A program made the translations under genes and the position numbers. Shown piece by piece: positions 8,588-17,237 of a DNA stretch of 64,000 nucleotides (position 1 is the stretch's first letter; each line of letters starts with the position of its first letter). The notes under the pieces were generated by a model. That model ran no database searches. It saw nothing but the letters and a program-made list of their open reading frames with translations, and was not told the DNA's origin. Source of the DNA: Cylindrospermum sp. NIES-4074 (GTDB taxonomy: Bacteria > Cyanobacteriota > Cyanobacteriia > Cyanobacteriales > Nostocaceae); assembly GCA_003994795.1 (NCBI GenBank), contig AP018269.1:4489677-4553676 (forward strand), in the 5' to 3' direction.

Positions 8588-9358
8588 GTGATTTTAACTG
8601 CACAAGGAACACATCTAAATATTTTGGATTTGACCAAAAATTTTGGTAACAAAACTGTTTTAAATTCAGTAAATTTAGAGGTAGCACCAGGTGAGTTTGT
8701 TGCCATTGTTGGGCGCAGTGGTTGCGGTAAGAGTACCTTATTACGTCTTGTGTCAGGATTAGAAAAATCAACTTTTGGGGGAATCTTACTAGATGGAGAA
8801 CCATTACATAAACTCAATAATTCTGTAAGAATGATGTTTCAAGACGCGCGGTTGTTACAATGGAAGCGTGTGATTGAAAATGTAGGCTTAGGCTTGCCAA
8901 ATAATTGGCGTGAAAGAGCAGAATGGGCACTGAAGCAAGTTAGACTCGAAGATAGAGCTGAAGAGTGGCCATCAGTTCTGTCTGGAGGACAACGGCAACG
9001 GGTAGCACTAGCAAGAGCATTAGTCAGTCAGCCACGTTTGTTATTATTGGATGAACCTTTGGGAGCATTAGATGCTTTGACTCGTATTGAGATGCAGCGG
9101 TTGATTGAAAAACTATGGCAAGAGCAACAATTTACATCACTGCTAGTTACTCATGACGTAGAAGAGGCTGTAGCATTAGCAGACCGGGTAATATTAATTG
9201 AAGAAGGAAGAATTACTCTGAATCTACCTGTGAGACTTCCACGCCCTCGTGATAGAGCTAGTGAAGAGTTTATCAACCTCAGAGAAACCGTTTTAGACCG
9301 CGTAATGACTCGTGAAGGCGTTCACGCAAATCACCAGTTATTGCAGCTTAGTAGCTAA
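8588..9358 (+). CDS. ABC transporter ATP-binding protein, SsuB/TauB-like
   Basis: A 256-residue ATPase with all the expected motifs: Walker [10 protein letters not shown] near residue 42, the signature LSGGQRQR near 135, Walker [14 protein letters not shown] directly after it, and the switch histidine in [10 protein letters not shown]. The family resembles SsuB, TauB and NrtD, which power uptake of sulfonates, taurine or nitrate. The start is GTG at 8588 with an AGGAG ribosome site at 8577-8581. It follows the permease gene after about 80 bp on the same strand, which supports one transcription unit. It acts on the cytoplasmic face as a dimer with the permease. Confidence 0.92.
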   Translation: MILTAQGTHLNILDLTKNFGNKTVLNSVNLEVAPGEFVAIVGRSGCGKSTLLRLVSGLEKSTFGGILLDGEPLHKLNNSVRMMFQDARLLQWKRVIENVGLGLPNNWRERAEWALKQVRLEDRAEEWPSVLSGGQRQRVALARALVSQPRLLLLDEPLGALDALTRIEMQRLIEKLWQEQQFTSLLVTHDVEEAVALADRVILIEEGRITLNLPVRLPRPRDRASEEFINLRETVLDRVMTREGVHANHQLLQLSS

Positions 9359-9488
9359 AATTCAGGGTTCAGGTACATAATACTTCTACAAGCCATACTG
9401 TCAAGATTTGTGTCAGCAGCAAATAGTATTTGGGAAACATAAGCCTTGACCAGAGACAAACTTGCATCTAGGAAAGGACATAATCTCA

Positions 9489-10436
9489 ATGAAAATTATT
9501 TTACCTATCGAGAGCGCTGCCCAAATTGAGCCTCATCTATCATCTGATACTAAAGTTGTACTAGTTGATAGTGATGGCAATCTTGACAATGATGCTAGTG
9601 ATGCGGAAGTTTATTTAAGTTGGTTTTTTCTCAAAAGTAAAATCTTACATCAAGTGTTAGCATCTGCTCCTGCATTACGTTGGCATCATGCACCGAATGC
9701 AGGAGTAAATCATATTTTGACACCAGCTTATTTGGAACGCGACCTCATTCTGACTAATGGGGCAGGAGTACATGGAATTCCCATTGCGGAATTTGTTCTT
9801 GCCTATATACTTTCTCATGCCAAATATTTACCAGATTTGCACGCTTTCCAGGCAGAACGTCAATGGAAAAGAGGGCTAGCTATCCAAGAATTGACAGATG
9901 CCACGTTGTTAATTATTGGTGCTGGTGGTATTGGTCAAGAAATTGCTGCCCGTGCTAAAGCCTTTGGGATGAGAATTTTTGGCAGTCGCCGTCATCCCCA
10001 AGAGCTACCTAATTTTGACAAAGTTGTGGGTGCTAATGAGTGGTGGAAGCTCCTTCCAGAAGCAGATTATGTGGTTGTTGCTACTCCACTAACTCCAGAA
10101 ACTCAAGGCTTAATTGATGAAGCTGCACTGCGCGAACTTTCTCCCCATGCCTACCTAATTAATATTGCTCGTGGTGCTGTAGTCGATGAGCCAGCATTAG
10201 TGAAAGCACTCACAGAAGGTTGGATTGCAGGTGCTGCATTAGATACAGTGATTGGGGAACCATTAACACCTGAAAGTCCTTTGTGGACGGTTCCCAATCT
10301 CTTTATCACACCTCATTGTTCTGGTCATTCCCCAAAGGTAAAACAGCGTTCAGTAGCACTATTTCTTGATAATCTGTCCCGCTACCAAGCCGGGAAGCCT
10401 TTACTCAATGTAGTGGACAAGCAAGCAGGATATTAA
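9489..10436 (+). CDS. D-2-hydroxyacid dehydrogenase, NAD-dependent
   Basis: A protein of 315 residues from the D-isomer-specific 2-hydroxyacid dehydrogenase family. The Rossmann motif is LLIIGAGGIGQEIAARAKAFG. The catalytic Arg is seen in LINIARGAVVDE, the Glu in DTVIGEPLTPE and the His in LFITPHCSGHSP, so the R/E/H triad is complete. The reading frame is open from a TTG at 9462, but the ATG at 9489 has an AGGAAAGG sequence about 12 bases upstream and begins at the first strand of the fold. It follows the ABC importer genes on the same strand and may reduce or oxidise a 2-keto or 2-hydroxy acid released from the imported compound. The specific substrate cannot be read from sequence. Confidence 0.88.
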   Translation: MKIILPIESAAQIEPHLSSDTKVVLVDSDGNLDNDASDAEVYLSWFFLKSKILHQVLASAPALRWHHAPNAGVNHILTPAYLERDLILTNGAGVHGIPIAEFVLAYILSHAKYLPDLHAFQAERQWKRGLAIQELTDATLLIIGAGGIGQEIAARAKAFGMRIFGSRRHPQELPNFDKVVGANEWWKLLPEADYVVVATPLTPETQGLIDEAALRELSPHAYLINIARGAVVDEPALVKALTEGWIAGAALDTVIGEPLTPESPLWTVPNLFITPHCSGHSPKVKQRSVALFLDNLSRYQAGKPLLNVVDKQAGY

Positions 10437-10536
10437 AAAATTAGACATTGCTCCCAATAATATTTTGATGGGCGGATATCACCTTTGTAAAAGTATTGTG
10501 AAGTCAGTACAACATTTTTTGGGCGAATAGACCACA

Positions 10537-10564
10537 GTAGAGACGTTGCATGCAACGTCTCTAC
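10537..10564. repeat. Perfect 28-bp palindrome of the GTAGAGACGTT family
   Basis: GTAGAGACGTTGCA is followed directly by its own reverse complement. The same core occurs at 10703-10740, 25490-25517, 33966-33993 and 36489-36516, always outside genes with firm support. It is a dispersed palindromic repeat typical of Nostocales. The surrounding non-coding stretch from 10437 to 10801 otherwise holds only the MITE-like element. Confidence 0.85.
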
Positions 10565-10664
10565 ATAGGTTTAAATGAAGAGTATGTAGTGCATTGAAAT
10601 GAAAACTGCTGTAAATATTAATTGTTGGGTTTCACCTCATACCTCATAATTTTCAGGGTGCTAG

Positions 10665-10768
10665 TATAGCGCTTCTCATTCGGATTAAATACACCGCCAC
10701 TCAAAATGTAGAGACGTTACATGTAACGTCTCTACATTTTGTATTGTACGCAACTGAGAAGCGCTATA
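10665..10768. mobile_element. MITE-like element, 104 bp, with 14-bp terminal inverted repeats and a central 38-bp palindrome
   Basis: The ends are TATAGCGCTTCTCA at 10665-10678 and its exact inverse at 10755-10768. Inside lies a perfect 38-bp palindrome (10703-10740) of the GTAGAGACGTT family. It has no coding capacity, so it is a non-autonomous element or a composite of two repeat families. The same TATAGC end is shared with the 96-bp elements at 28873, 32457 and 57775. Confidence 0.75.
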
Positions 10769-10801
10769 TTGGGGTTTCAGCCCTCTCGCAACCTGGCAGC
10801 G

Positions 10802-11134
10802 ATGAAATATGATATTAAAACTGAAGTCAATTTGATTGCGACGGAATTAGGTGGTAGAAAGTATCCTGTAAGTAGCAGATGGAGTCCAATATTCTGTTAT
10901 GACGAGCAAAATTGGATAGCTACATTCTTCACGGATGAAGATGTGGAATGGGTACATCCTGGTGAAACAGTAGTGGCTTATTTCCTTTTTTTGAGTCCCC
11001 ATCGTCATTTGGGAAAGCTGTATCCTGGCAAAGAGTTTACGCTTTGTGAAAGCGGCCGTGTAATAGCCAACGGTAAAGTATTGGCAATCTTAAATATGGA
11101 AGAATCTGCGAAAAGGTTCTCAGAATCTGATTGA
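10802..11134 (+). CDS. Small protein resembling EF-Tu domain III
   Basis: A 110-residue protein beginning MKYDIKTEVNLIATELGG. Segments GGRKYPVSSRWSPIF, PGETVVAYFLF and a closing ESGRVIANGKVLAIL match in order the barrel strands of the C-terminal domain of elongation factor Tu, which read roughly GGRxxPVxxGYRPQF, PGDxVxxxVEL and REGGRTVGAGVV. The G domain and domain II are absent. The reading frame is open from a TTG inside the MITE at 10739, but the family similarity begins at the ATG at 10802. It stands alone between the organosulfur cluster and the exporter genes. Function is unknown; the resemblance is from motif reading only. Confidence 0.6.
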   Translation: MKYDIKTEVNLIATELGGRKYPVSSRWSPIFCYDEQNWIATFFTDEDVEWVHPGETVVAYFLFLSPHRHLGKLYPGKEFTLCESGRVIANGKVLAILNMEESAKRFSESD

Positions 11135-11180
11135 GTGGTTACAGATTTAACGTAACACCACAGTAATTATCCCTTGCGTA

Positions 11181-11201
11181 GCACAGGCGAGACGCCTGTG
11201 C
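11181..11201. repeat. 21-bp palindromic hairpin GCACAGGCG/CGCCTGTGC
   Basis: Nine-base arms around a three-base loop, located 47 bp after the stop codon of the EF-Tu-like gene. It resembles a dispersed cyanobacterial hairpin whose core GACGGGCGTCTCGCCTGTC also appears near 32770. No T-run follows, so it is not a convincing terminator. Confidence 0.55.
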
Positions 11202-11303
11202 CAAATATTTCCCTAACTATTTCAAAAAGACACTCTTGACTTCTAAGTAAATTATGAGAAGCTAATAATTAGATTGTCTAAATATAGGAAGTGCAAAAAA
11301 CTC

Positions 11304-12158
11304 GTGACTAGACTTACGGGAAAAGCAAACCTGTCAGAACCACCTGCCAGCGCTAACAGAGCGGTGATTTTAGAAACCCAAGGACTGACACGGCACTTTG
11401 GCAAGATGACCGCTGTTGATGGCCTCAGCTTATCTGTGAAACAGGGGGAAGTGTTTGGCTTGCTCGGCCCCAATGGGGCGGGTAAAAGTACCGTGATTAA
11501 GATGTTGACAACCCTACTACCTGTCAGTGCGGGAAAAGCAACTCTAGCTGGCTATGATGTGACTCATCAAGCCACTGCTGTGAGACGAGTTATCGGCTAT
11601 GTGCCCCAAGCGCTCTCCGCTGATGGTAGCCTCACAGGTTATGAAAACCTTTTAATTTTTGCCAAGTTGTATGAAATCCCTGCTAGCAGAAGGGAGCGGT
11701 GCATCCGTGAAGCGCTGGCTTTTATGGGTTTGCAGGATGTAGCCCATCGCTTGGTAAGAACCTACTCCGGGGGGATGATTCGCAAGTTAGAAATTGCTGA
11801 ATCTATCATGCATCAACCCCGAATTTTATTCCTAGATGAGCCAACCGTCGGCTTAGATCCCATTGCCCGTACTCAGGTATGGACACTCGTACAAGAACTT
11901 TGTGCAGAATACGGTACAACGATATTTTTAACAACACACTTTTTAGAAGAAGCCGATAGTCTGTGTAACCGAGTGGCGATTATGCAGCATGGTAAGGAAA
12001 TGATCACAGGCGCACCGACTGATTTAAAAGCCGCTTTAGGTAAGTCTAACGCCACTTTAGATGATGTCTTTATTCACTATACAGGCGACCAATTAGCATC
12101 AGGAGTCAGCTACCGTGAAACCGCAAGAACAAGGCGTAACGCTGAACGGTTGGGTTGA
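11304..12158 (+). CDS. ABC exporter ATP-binding protein, DrrA-like
   Basis: An ATPase of about 284 residues of the drug-exporter type. Walker A is GLLGPNGAGKST, the signature is YSGGMIRKLEIAE, Walker B is RILFLDEPTVGLDP, and the switch His is in TTHFLEEADSLCNR. This set with the KLEIA variant after the signature is usual for DrrA/CcmA-like ATPases of ABC-2 exporters. The frame is open from a TTG at 11274; I prefer GTG at 11304, which has AGGAAG 12 bases upstream, though the choice is not certain. The permease gene overlaps the end by 44 bp, so translation is coupled. Substrate is unknown. Confidence 0.9.
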   Translation: MTRLTGKANLSEPPASANRAVILETQGLTRHFGKMTAVDGLSLSVKQGEVFGLLGPNGAGKSTVIKMLTTLLPVSAGKATLAGYDVTHQATAVRRVIGYVPQALSADGSLTGYENLLIFAKLYEIPASRRERCIREALAFMGLQDVAHRLVRTYSGGMIRKLEIAESIMHQPRILFLDEPTVGLDPIARTQVWTLVQELCAEYGTTIFLTTHFLEEADSLCNRVAIMQHGKEMITGAPTDLKAALGKSNATLDDVFIHYTGDQLASGVSYRETARTRRNAERLG

Positions 12159-12969
12159 TGCCCGACCTACTCGCCGAGCCAATTTAATCTCTGCAATTAC
12201 TGAATTAGTGACGAAAACCCTTGTAATCACTGAATTGGAAGTGCGGAAACTCCGGCATGATCCTACTGATTTAGTGATTCGAGCTGTGCAACCAGCATTA
12301 TGGTTGCTGATATTTGGGCAAGTGTTTTCCCGTACCAGAGCTATTCCTACAGGCAACTTACCTTATTTAGACTTTATGTCTGCTGGCATTCTGGCTCAAA
12401 GTGTGCTGTTTGTGGCAATTTTCACTGGTGGGATGACGCTGATTTGGGAGCGGGATTTAGGGGTGGTGCATAAATTCCTAGCTAGTCCTACGCCGCGTGT
12501 GGCAATGGTTTTGGGGAAATCCCTAGCCTGTGGGGTTAGGTGTTTATCACAGGTATTTATCATTTACGGTTTGGCTCTGCTGTTGGGTGTGAAACTCAAT
12601 CTTCATCCTGTGGCTATTCTCCAAGTGCTGCTAATTGTTCTTTTGGGGGCTGGTTGTTTTTGTACTTTTTCTTTAATTATTGGTTGCGTAGTGAAAACGC
12701 GGGAACGGATGACGGGAATTGGGCAATTGTTAACTATGCCGTTGTTTTTTGCTAGCAATGCCATCTATCCGATTTCACTGATGCCCGATTGGTTAAAGTT
12801 CTTGTCTCACATCAACCCTTTGACTTATGAGGTTGATGCTTTACGTAGCACGATGCTAGCGAATGGCTCTAGTATCTATGGCTTTGGTTTAGACTGTGCA
12901 ATTCTCTTGTTAACATTAATAGGCTTGACCTTCATCTGTGGGAAACTTTATCCACGGGTGGCAATGTAA
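12115..12969 (+). CDS. ABC-2 type exporter permease, DrrB-like
   Basis: A 284-residue membrane protein. It has a cytoplasmic N terminus of about 60 residues, then six hydrophobic segments typical of ABC-2 permeases, including LPYLDFMSAGILAQSVLF and the DLGVVHKFLASPTPR region that forms the coupling loop. The LTMPLFFASNAIYPISLMP stretch near residue 210 is the conserved end of the family. The start is GTG at 12115 with AGGAG at 12101-12105, inside the preceding ATPase gene. Together the two genes make one exporter, and the MarR and MFS genes that follow directly suggest a drug or toxin efflux locus. Confidence 0.9.
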   Translation: MKPQEQGVTLNGWVDARPTRRANLISAITELVTKTLVITELEVRKLRHDPTDLVIRAVQPALWLLIFGQVFSRTRAIPTGNLPYLDFMSAGILAQSVLFVAIFTGGMTLIWERDLGVVHKFLASPTPRVAMVLGKSLACGVRCLSQVFIIYGLALLLGVKLNLHPVAILQVLLIVLLGAGCFCTFSLIIGCVVKTRERMTGIGQLLTMPLFFASNAIYPISLMPDWLKFLSHINPLTYEVDALRSTMLANGSSIYGFGLDCAILLLTLIGLTFICGKLYPRVAM

Positions 12970-12988
12970 TCAGGAGCATAATTTTCCT

Positions 12989-13462
12989 ATGAGCTCGGAT
13001 AAACCTTTGCACGGTGCGACTTCTGAAGAATGTGCCATTAGAGTAATGGATACAATTCCATTGATCATGCGTTTTATCCGTGGGGATATGCGAGCTCACA
13101 GTGCTGCTTCTTTGTCTATACCTCAGTTGCGATCGCTTGCTTTTCTCAAACGCAACCCCGGTGCATCCCTTTCTGACTTAGCAGAACATCTGGGTGTGAC
13201 TTGTGCCACGGCATCAACCACTACAGAACGGCTAGTACAACGTAACTTTGTCCAACGCTGCGATCATCCCCAAGAGCGACGGCGGGTAGTTCTCAGTCTC
13301 ACAGACGAGGGCAAATACCATCTTCAGCAATCCCTCGATCAAACTCGCGCTCATATTGCAGACATACTCAATAGTCTGACAGCAGAGCAAGTTTCACAAA
13401 TTGAAGCAGGATTAACTTTACTAAAAGATGTCTTCGAGCAAACGGAAGTCAAAGCTCCCTAA
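12989..13462 (+). CDS. MarR family transcriptional regulator
   Basis: A repressor-type protein of 157 residues. A winged-helix region is clear: LRSLAFLKRNPGASLSDLAEHLG, then a recognition helix beginning VTCATASTTTERL, and a wing HPQERRRVVLSLTDEGK with the family's DxRxxxVxLT pattern. The ATG at 12989 has AGGAG at 12972-12976; an in-frame upstream start at 12938 would overlap the permease gene and adds unrelated residues. It lies between an ABC exporter and an MFS exporter and overlaps the latter by 35 bp, so it probably controls both in response to a small ligand. Confidence 0.9.
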   Translation: MSSDKPLHGATSEECAIRVMDTIPLIMRFIRGDMRAHSAASLSIPQLRSLAFLKRNPGASLSDLAEHLGVTCATASTTTERLVQRNFVQRCDHPQERRRVVLSLTDEGKYHLQQSLDQTRAHIADILNSLTAEQVSQIEAGLTLLKDVFEQTEVKAP

Positions 13463-14693
13463 TACTGAGTCTACCCCAAATGATGCCTTTGCAGCCTTGA
13501 GGTTTCCAGACTATCGACTATTTATCATTGGTAGGACGCTGCTGTTCACAGGGTTCAACATGAGGAATGTTGCTGTAGGCTGGGAATTGTATGAGCGCAC
13601 AGGTTCAGCAATGGTGCTGGGTGGTGTGGGTTTAGTGCAAGTAATACCAATTATTGTCCTCACCTTGTTTGCTGGTCATGTGGCGGATAAATACGATCGC
13701 AAACGCATCATGATGATCACGGTGTTGCTATCGGGTTTGTCTTCCTTGGCGTTAGCATATTTCTCTTTCACCAAGGCACCAATTTATCTAGTTTATGGTT
13801 GTTTGCTGTTTTCTAGTATTGGCAGAGCATTTAATAAGCCTGCCGCTGATTCTCTGCTGTGGCAATTAATACCCCCCAGTGCTTTTACAAATGCAGCCAC
13901 TTGGAATAGTAGTAGCTTTCAATTAGCTGCTGTAGGTGGCCCAGCTTTGGGAGGATTGGCGATCGCATTTTTTGGCGGCGCAACGGGGGTGTATCTGTTA
14001 GCAGCTTTGGCGGGGTTGCTGTCTTTTGGTTCTGTGCTGATGATGGCAGACCAAAAAAATATCCGCTCCAAAGAGCCTATTTCCATTAAAGTTTTATCGG
14101 CTGGTGCTAAATTTGTCTGGCAGAATCAGTTAATTCTCGCAGCTATTACCCTAGATTTGTTTGCCGTTTTGCTAGGGGGTGCAACGGCGCTGCTGCCGAT
14201 TTTTGCGAAGGATATTTTGCAGGTGGGGCCAGTGGAGTTGGGATATTTACAAGCGGCCCCTTCCATTGGTGCTTTAATTATGGCGGTGATTTTGGCACAC
14301 CTGCCACCCTTACGCCAAGCCGGACAAACCTTACTTTGGTCGGTGGTGGGTTTTGGGGTGGTGACAATTATCTTTGGGTTTTCCCGTTGGTTTTGGCTGT
14401 CGCTGCTGATGCTGGCGCTGAGTGGGGCGTTTGATAATATTAGCGTGATAATTCGTAATACCTTGGTGCAAATCCGCACGCCTGATGATTTACGTGGTCG
14501 GGTGGCGGCGATTAATGGTGTGTTTATCAGTACGTCCAATGAGTTGGGGAGTTTTGAGTCAGGTTTAGCTGCGGCTTTGTTTGGCCCAGTAGCTGCTGTT
14601 GTTGGTGGGGGAATTGGGACGATTTTAGTAGTGGTTGCAGTGGCGGCGATTTGGTCGGAAATTGCGAAGTTAGGCGCGTTGCATGAGATGTAG
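13428..14693 (+). CDS. MFS transporter, EntS-like (MFS_3)
   Basis: A 421-residue integral membrane protein. After a polar N terminus the FAALRFPDYRLFIIGRTL segment is the usual entry to MFS_3/EntS exporters. The loop between helices 2 and 3 carries GHVADKYDRKRIM, the family's GxxxDxxxRR motif A. A second half starts near residue 225. About eleven or twelve hydrophobic segments can be counted. The gene overlaps the MarR gene by 35 bp and is part of the same efflux locus. Substrate unknown; the EntS branch includes siderophore and drug exporters. Confidence 0.88.
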   Translation: MSSSKRKSKLPNTESTPNDAFAALRFPDYRLFIIGRTLLFTGFNMRNVAVGWELYERTGSAMVLGGVGLVQVIPIIVLTLFAGHVADKYDRKRIMMITVLLSGLSSLALAYFSFTKAPIYLVYGCLLFSSIGRAFNKPAADSLLWQLIPPSAFTNAATWNSSSFQLAAVGGPALGGLAIAFFGGATGVYLLAALAGLLSFGSVLMMADQKNIRSKEPISIKVLSAGAKFVWQNQLILAAITLDLFAVLLGGATALLPIFAKDILQVGPVELGYLQAAPSIGALIMAVILAHLPPLRQAGQTLLWSVVGFGVVTIIFGFSRWFWLSLLMLALSGAFDNISVIIRNTLVQIRTPDDLRGRVAAINGVFISTSNELGSFESGLAAALFGPVAAVVGGGIGTILVVVAVAAIWSEIAKLGALHEM

Positions 14694-14780
14694 TAGTTCT
14701 AAATCGCTAAGATTATAGACTGCATCAGAAAAATAGAGCAATGCTAAATATTTTGCGAGATTTTTCTTAAAAATAAATGT

Positions 14781-15365
14781 TTACTGTGTCCAATCCTGAA
14801 ACGGTGTAGCAAGAGCTTTAGCTACCGACTTTGGCAACTGAGGACACATAACCAAAAGCTGACTAGCGGTAATGTGCGAAATTTTGATACCTTGTGAGCG
14901 AAGATCCTTGATAGCTGTTGGCGCTTTATCTAGCAATTGTGCAGCTAATCCAGCAGCCGCAGCATATTTCGTGTTACTAGTGGTGTAATTGGAATGAAAC
15001 TGCTTTATGTATTGGAGAGAGAAATGTGTTGCTAACCCTTCTTCCAAGACGGTTGCAGAACCAAAAACACCGGGATCAAGCAAATGAACACATTCATGAG
15101 CTAGCTGAAATAAGGCTTGAACTGGATCTACTAAAGCTGAACAGCCAAGTTGGATGATAATATGTTTACAGTTTCCTGGGAACCATGTGCGGGGGACATC
15201 GCCACAAAACTCAATTCCCAGAATAGTCCAAGACTGATCACGAGAACCAAACTGTGCTTCCATTTTCTTAATCATTTCACCCAGCCGAGAGGTCAGAGTC
15301 CATGTGTATCCGCTACCTGTTGGTAATGGATGAGCTATTACCAAAGAATCGTTAATAGTTGCCAA
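14781..15365 (-). CDS. Hypothetical protein with HExxH metallopeptidase motif
   Basis: A 194-residue cytosolic-looking protein without signal peptide. The sequence LFQLAHECVHLLDP near residue 110 contains HECVH, a HExxH zinc motif, followed about 15-20 residues later by VLEEGLATHFS, where the Glu is placed as the third ligand of a gluzincin-like site. The rest gives no familiar domain. It is an isolated gene, convergent with the MFS exporter gene upstream in the window. A zinc peptidase activity is an inference from the motif; a non-peptidase with the same motif is possible. Confidence 0.6.
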   Translation of the reverse strand: MATINDSLVIAHPLPTGSGYTWTLTSRLGEMIKKMEAQFGSRDQSWTILGIEFCGDVPRTWFPGNCKHIIIQLGCSALVDPVQALFQLAHECVHLLDPGVFGSATVLEEGLATHFSLQYIKQFHSNYTTSNTKYAAAAGLAAQLLDKAPTAIKDLRSQGIKISHITASQLLVMCPQLPKSVAKALATPFQDWTQ

Positions 15366-15926
15366 ATTATGAACCTATTACTTAATATTTTCACTATATT
15401 ATACTGACCGTATTGATGTATTTTTTATTTCAGGTTTTTTATAAGAAAATACAAGTAAACTAGTTCGGGTAATTTATAGAGCAAGAGATATTCAAAGTCT
15501 CTTTGAGTATGCTTTTGCGAAGTATTGCCTCTTCATCATATGCGATCGCCATCCTCTCCCTTCTTCCTTAAGTACGGGACGCTATGCGTGCCATTACAAA
15601 AATTAACTTGACAGCCGTGCCATTCTCTACGGGAGAACAATAAAAGATAAGTTAATAAAACTTCATCAAATAACGGGAACATTTACGGTGGCTAACGCTG
15701 TAAGATTTGTGTCAAGATATCTTGACTGCAATAAACCAAATGGAGAGGGGTGAAAGCGTTCCCTTCGATGCAGATAAACAAAATCTGACGAGAAAAAATA
15801 CTGGCGATAAAATCCAGTCAGCAACGCTTTTATCTACTTGTCTCTTAACCAGGTTCTAGTACACCTGGTAGTAGTGATAGCATCTCTCCAAACCTTTATT
15901 TAATGCATCCGTTTTGGAGGTTTGCC
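15366..15926. other. Non-coding stretch of about 560 bp
   Basis: AT-rich sequence between two divergent hypothetical genes. It contains HIP1-like octamers near 15541 and a hairpin ACCAGGT/ACCTGGT near 15849-15872, in the likely 5' leader of the following gene. I see no gene or RNA I can name. Confidence 0.5.
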
Positions 15927-16481
15927 GTGAAAGTTACTATTCGAGATAGCAAAATTCTGAAAACTATAGAACCACAGGTTTTAGAGGCATATTTAAAAAG
16001 TAATGGTTGGCAGGAAAAAGGACATATTTATGATAATGCGGGAACAGTTTGGAAATTTAAAAAATATGCTGAAGGTGAGTTTGAAATTTTACTTCCTTTA
16101 AGGCAAAATTTATATGATTACGCAGCTAGAATTATTGATGCTATCAAGATATTGGAAGAAGTAGAAAATCGCTCGCAAATGAATATTTTAAGTGAACTAA
16201 TTACTACTTATCCTGATATTACTATTCAGGGCATAGTCATGGAAATTCAAATGCCTAATGCTGATAAATTAAGCGGAGAAATCACATTATTAGGCGTAGT
16301 TGTAGATAAACTGCGGAAAATTAATACCCAGCTAGCTGGTTACAACTATATCTTAGCTATTAAAGCATATCAAGAACGTTTACCAGTTTTTTGTACAGGT
16401 GAATTAATAAAAGAAAATAATATATTTGTTCTCAAACATCCTCGGAAATTTAGCCTTGATAAACTCGCCAATTTTTATTGA
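15927..16481 (+). CDS. Hypothetical protein, 184 residues
   Basis: I do not recognise a family. The protein begins VKVTIRDSKILKTIEPQ (read Met) and is a mixed alpha/beta, soluble-looking product with no signal peptide or membrane span. The start is GTG at 15927, supported by a GGAGG Shine-Dalgarno sequence at 15916-15920; an in-frame ATG at 15903 lies upstream of that site and is less likely. The stop codon overlaps the outer end of a transposon-like hairpin at 16478, so the C terminus may have been altered by an insertion. Confidence 0.65.
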   Translation: MKVTIRDSKILKTIEPQVLEAYLKSNGWQEKGHIYDNAGTVWKFKKYAEGEFEILLPLRQNLYDYAARIIDAIKILEEVENRSQMNILSELITTYPDITIQGIVMEIQMPNADKLSGEITLLGVVVDKLRKINTQLAGYNYILAIKAYQERLPVFCTGELIKENNIFVLKHPRKFSLDKLANFY

Positions 16482-16515
16482 CATACTCCCCGCCCCAGAA
16501 GGGCGGAGATTCTGG
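16478..16515. mobile_element. IS200/IS605-type end relic or hairpin
   Basis: TTGACATACTCCCCGCCC, a short loop and GGGCGGAGATTCTGG match the terminal hairpin seen at one end of many cyanobacterial IS200/IS605-family elements. No TnpA or TnpB gene is nearby. It may be a solo end left after excision, or it may serve as the terminator of the preceding gene. Confidence 0.5.
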
Positions 16516-16563
16516 AGTCAATTTTTCTGGTAAAGGGAGTTGAGGGAGCGATCGCCCCTCGCA

Positions 16564-16866
16564 TCAAAGAGCGAAAGAGCCAAGTGTATCAATACCCGCC
16601 GTTGTTGACGCGATAACACCAATCAGCACGCCAAAACCTAGCGCTCTACGAAAAAGATTAACGCCTTGAAATAATTCAAGCCAAGCCCAAGTAAATAAAG
16701 AGCCAAAAGCAAGTGCGTCTAACCCTCTATTCCCAACGCCTGTTGTAAAAACTAATTTGAGCAAACTAGCTGCTATCCAAATAATAAGCGGTAAATTTGG
16801 CATCTGAGCTATAACAATTTTGCCATCACTGTCACGGAAGATTTTATCGAATAATGTACTTTTCAT
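16564..16866 (-). CDS. Hypothetical small membrane protein
   Basis: About 100 residues. After a polar N terminus (MKSTLFDKIFRDSDGKI) there are hydrophobic segments LPLIIWIAASLLKLVF, ALAFGSLFTWAWLEL and ALGFGVLIGVIASTT, so three membrane spans are likely. The frame is open from 16884, but the ATG at 16866 starts at a more natural residue. No known family is recognised. It stands alone on the minus strand. Confidence 0.6.
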   Translation of the reverse strand: MKSTLFDKIFRDSDGKIVIAQMPNLPLIIWIAASLLKLVFTTGVGNRGLDALAFGSLFTWAWLELFQGVNLFRRALGFGVLIGVIASTTAGIDTLGSFAL

Positions 16867-17237
16867 AACTTTAAATTGCCACAATTAGCCAAAATTATTA
16901 ACTGACGAAAACTACCATTCGCATGAAAACATTCAGGTTTCTCCGCTATCAACCACCATTATGCTGAGATTAGAGCGGCAAAGCATATTCATATGTAGCG
17001 GTGGCGAGATTTGGTAGTATCTGTTGGTAAATACTCGTTAGACGACATTGGTGTAAAAGCTTCCACCGTAGGGATTACAGCCGATGATTAGGTTTATTAC
17101 ACGGAAGCAACTTAACCAAGATTAGCGATCGCGAAACGCCTCTTTGATATCGCTGTAACAGCATTATCCCCACGGTAGAGAGAAACTTTCACGTTTTGTT
17201 CTGAAGTCCAGCAGGGTTGGTGACAACCTTGCTGAGT
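16867..17237. other. Non-coding stretch of about 370 bp
   Basis: Between two minus-strand small genes. It holds a HIP1 octamer near 17126 and no open frame of note. Nothing further is recognised. Confidence 0.45.
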
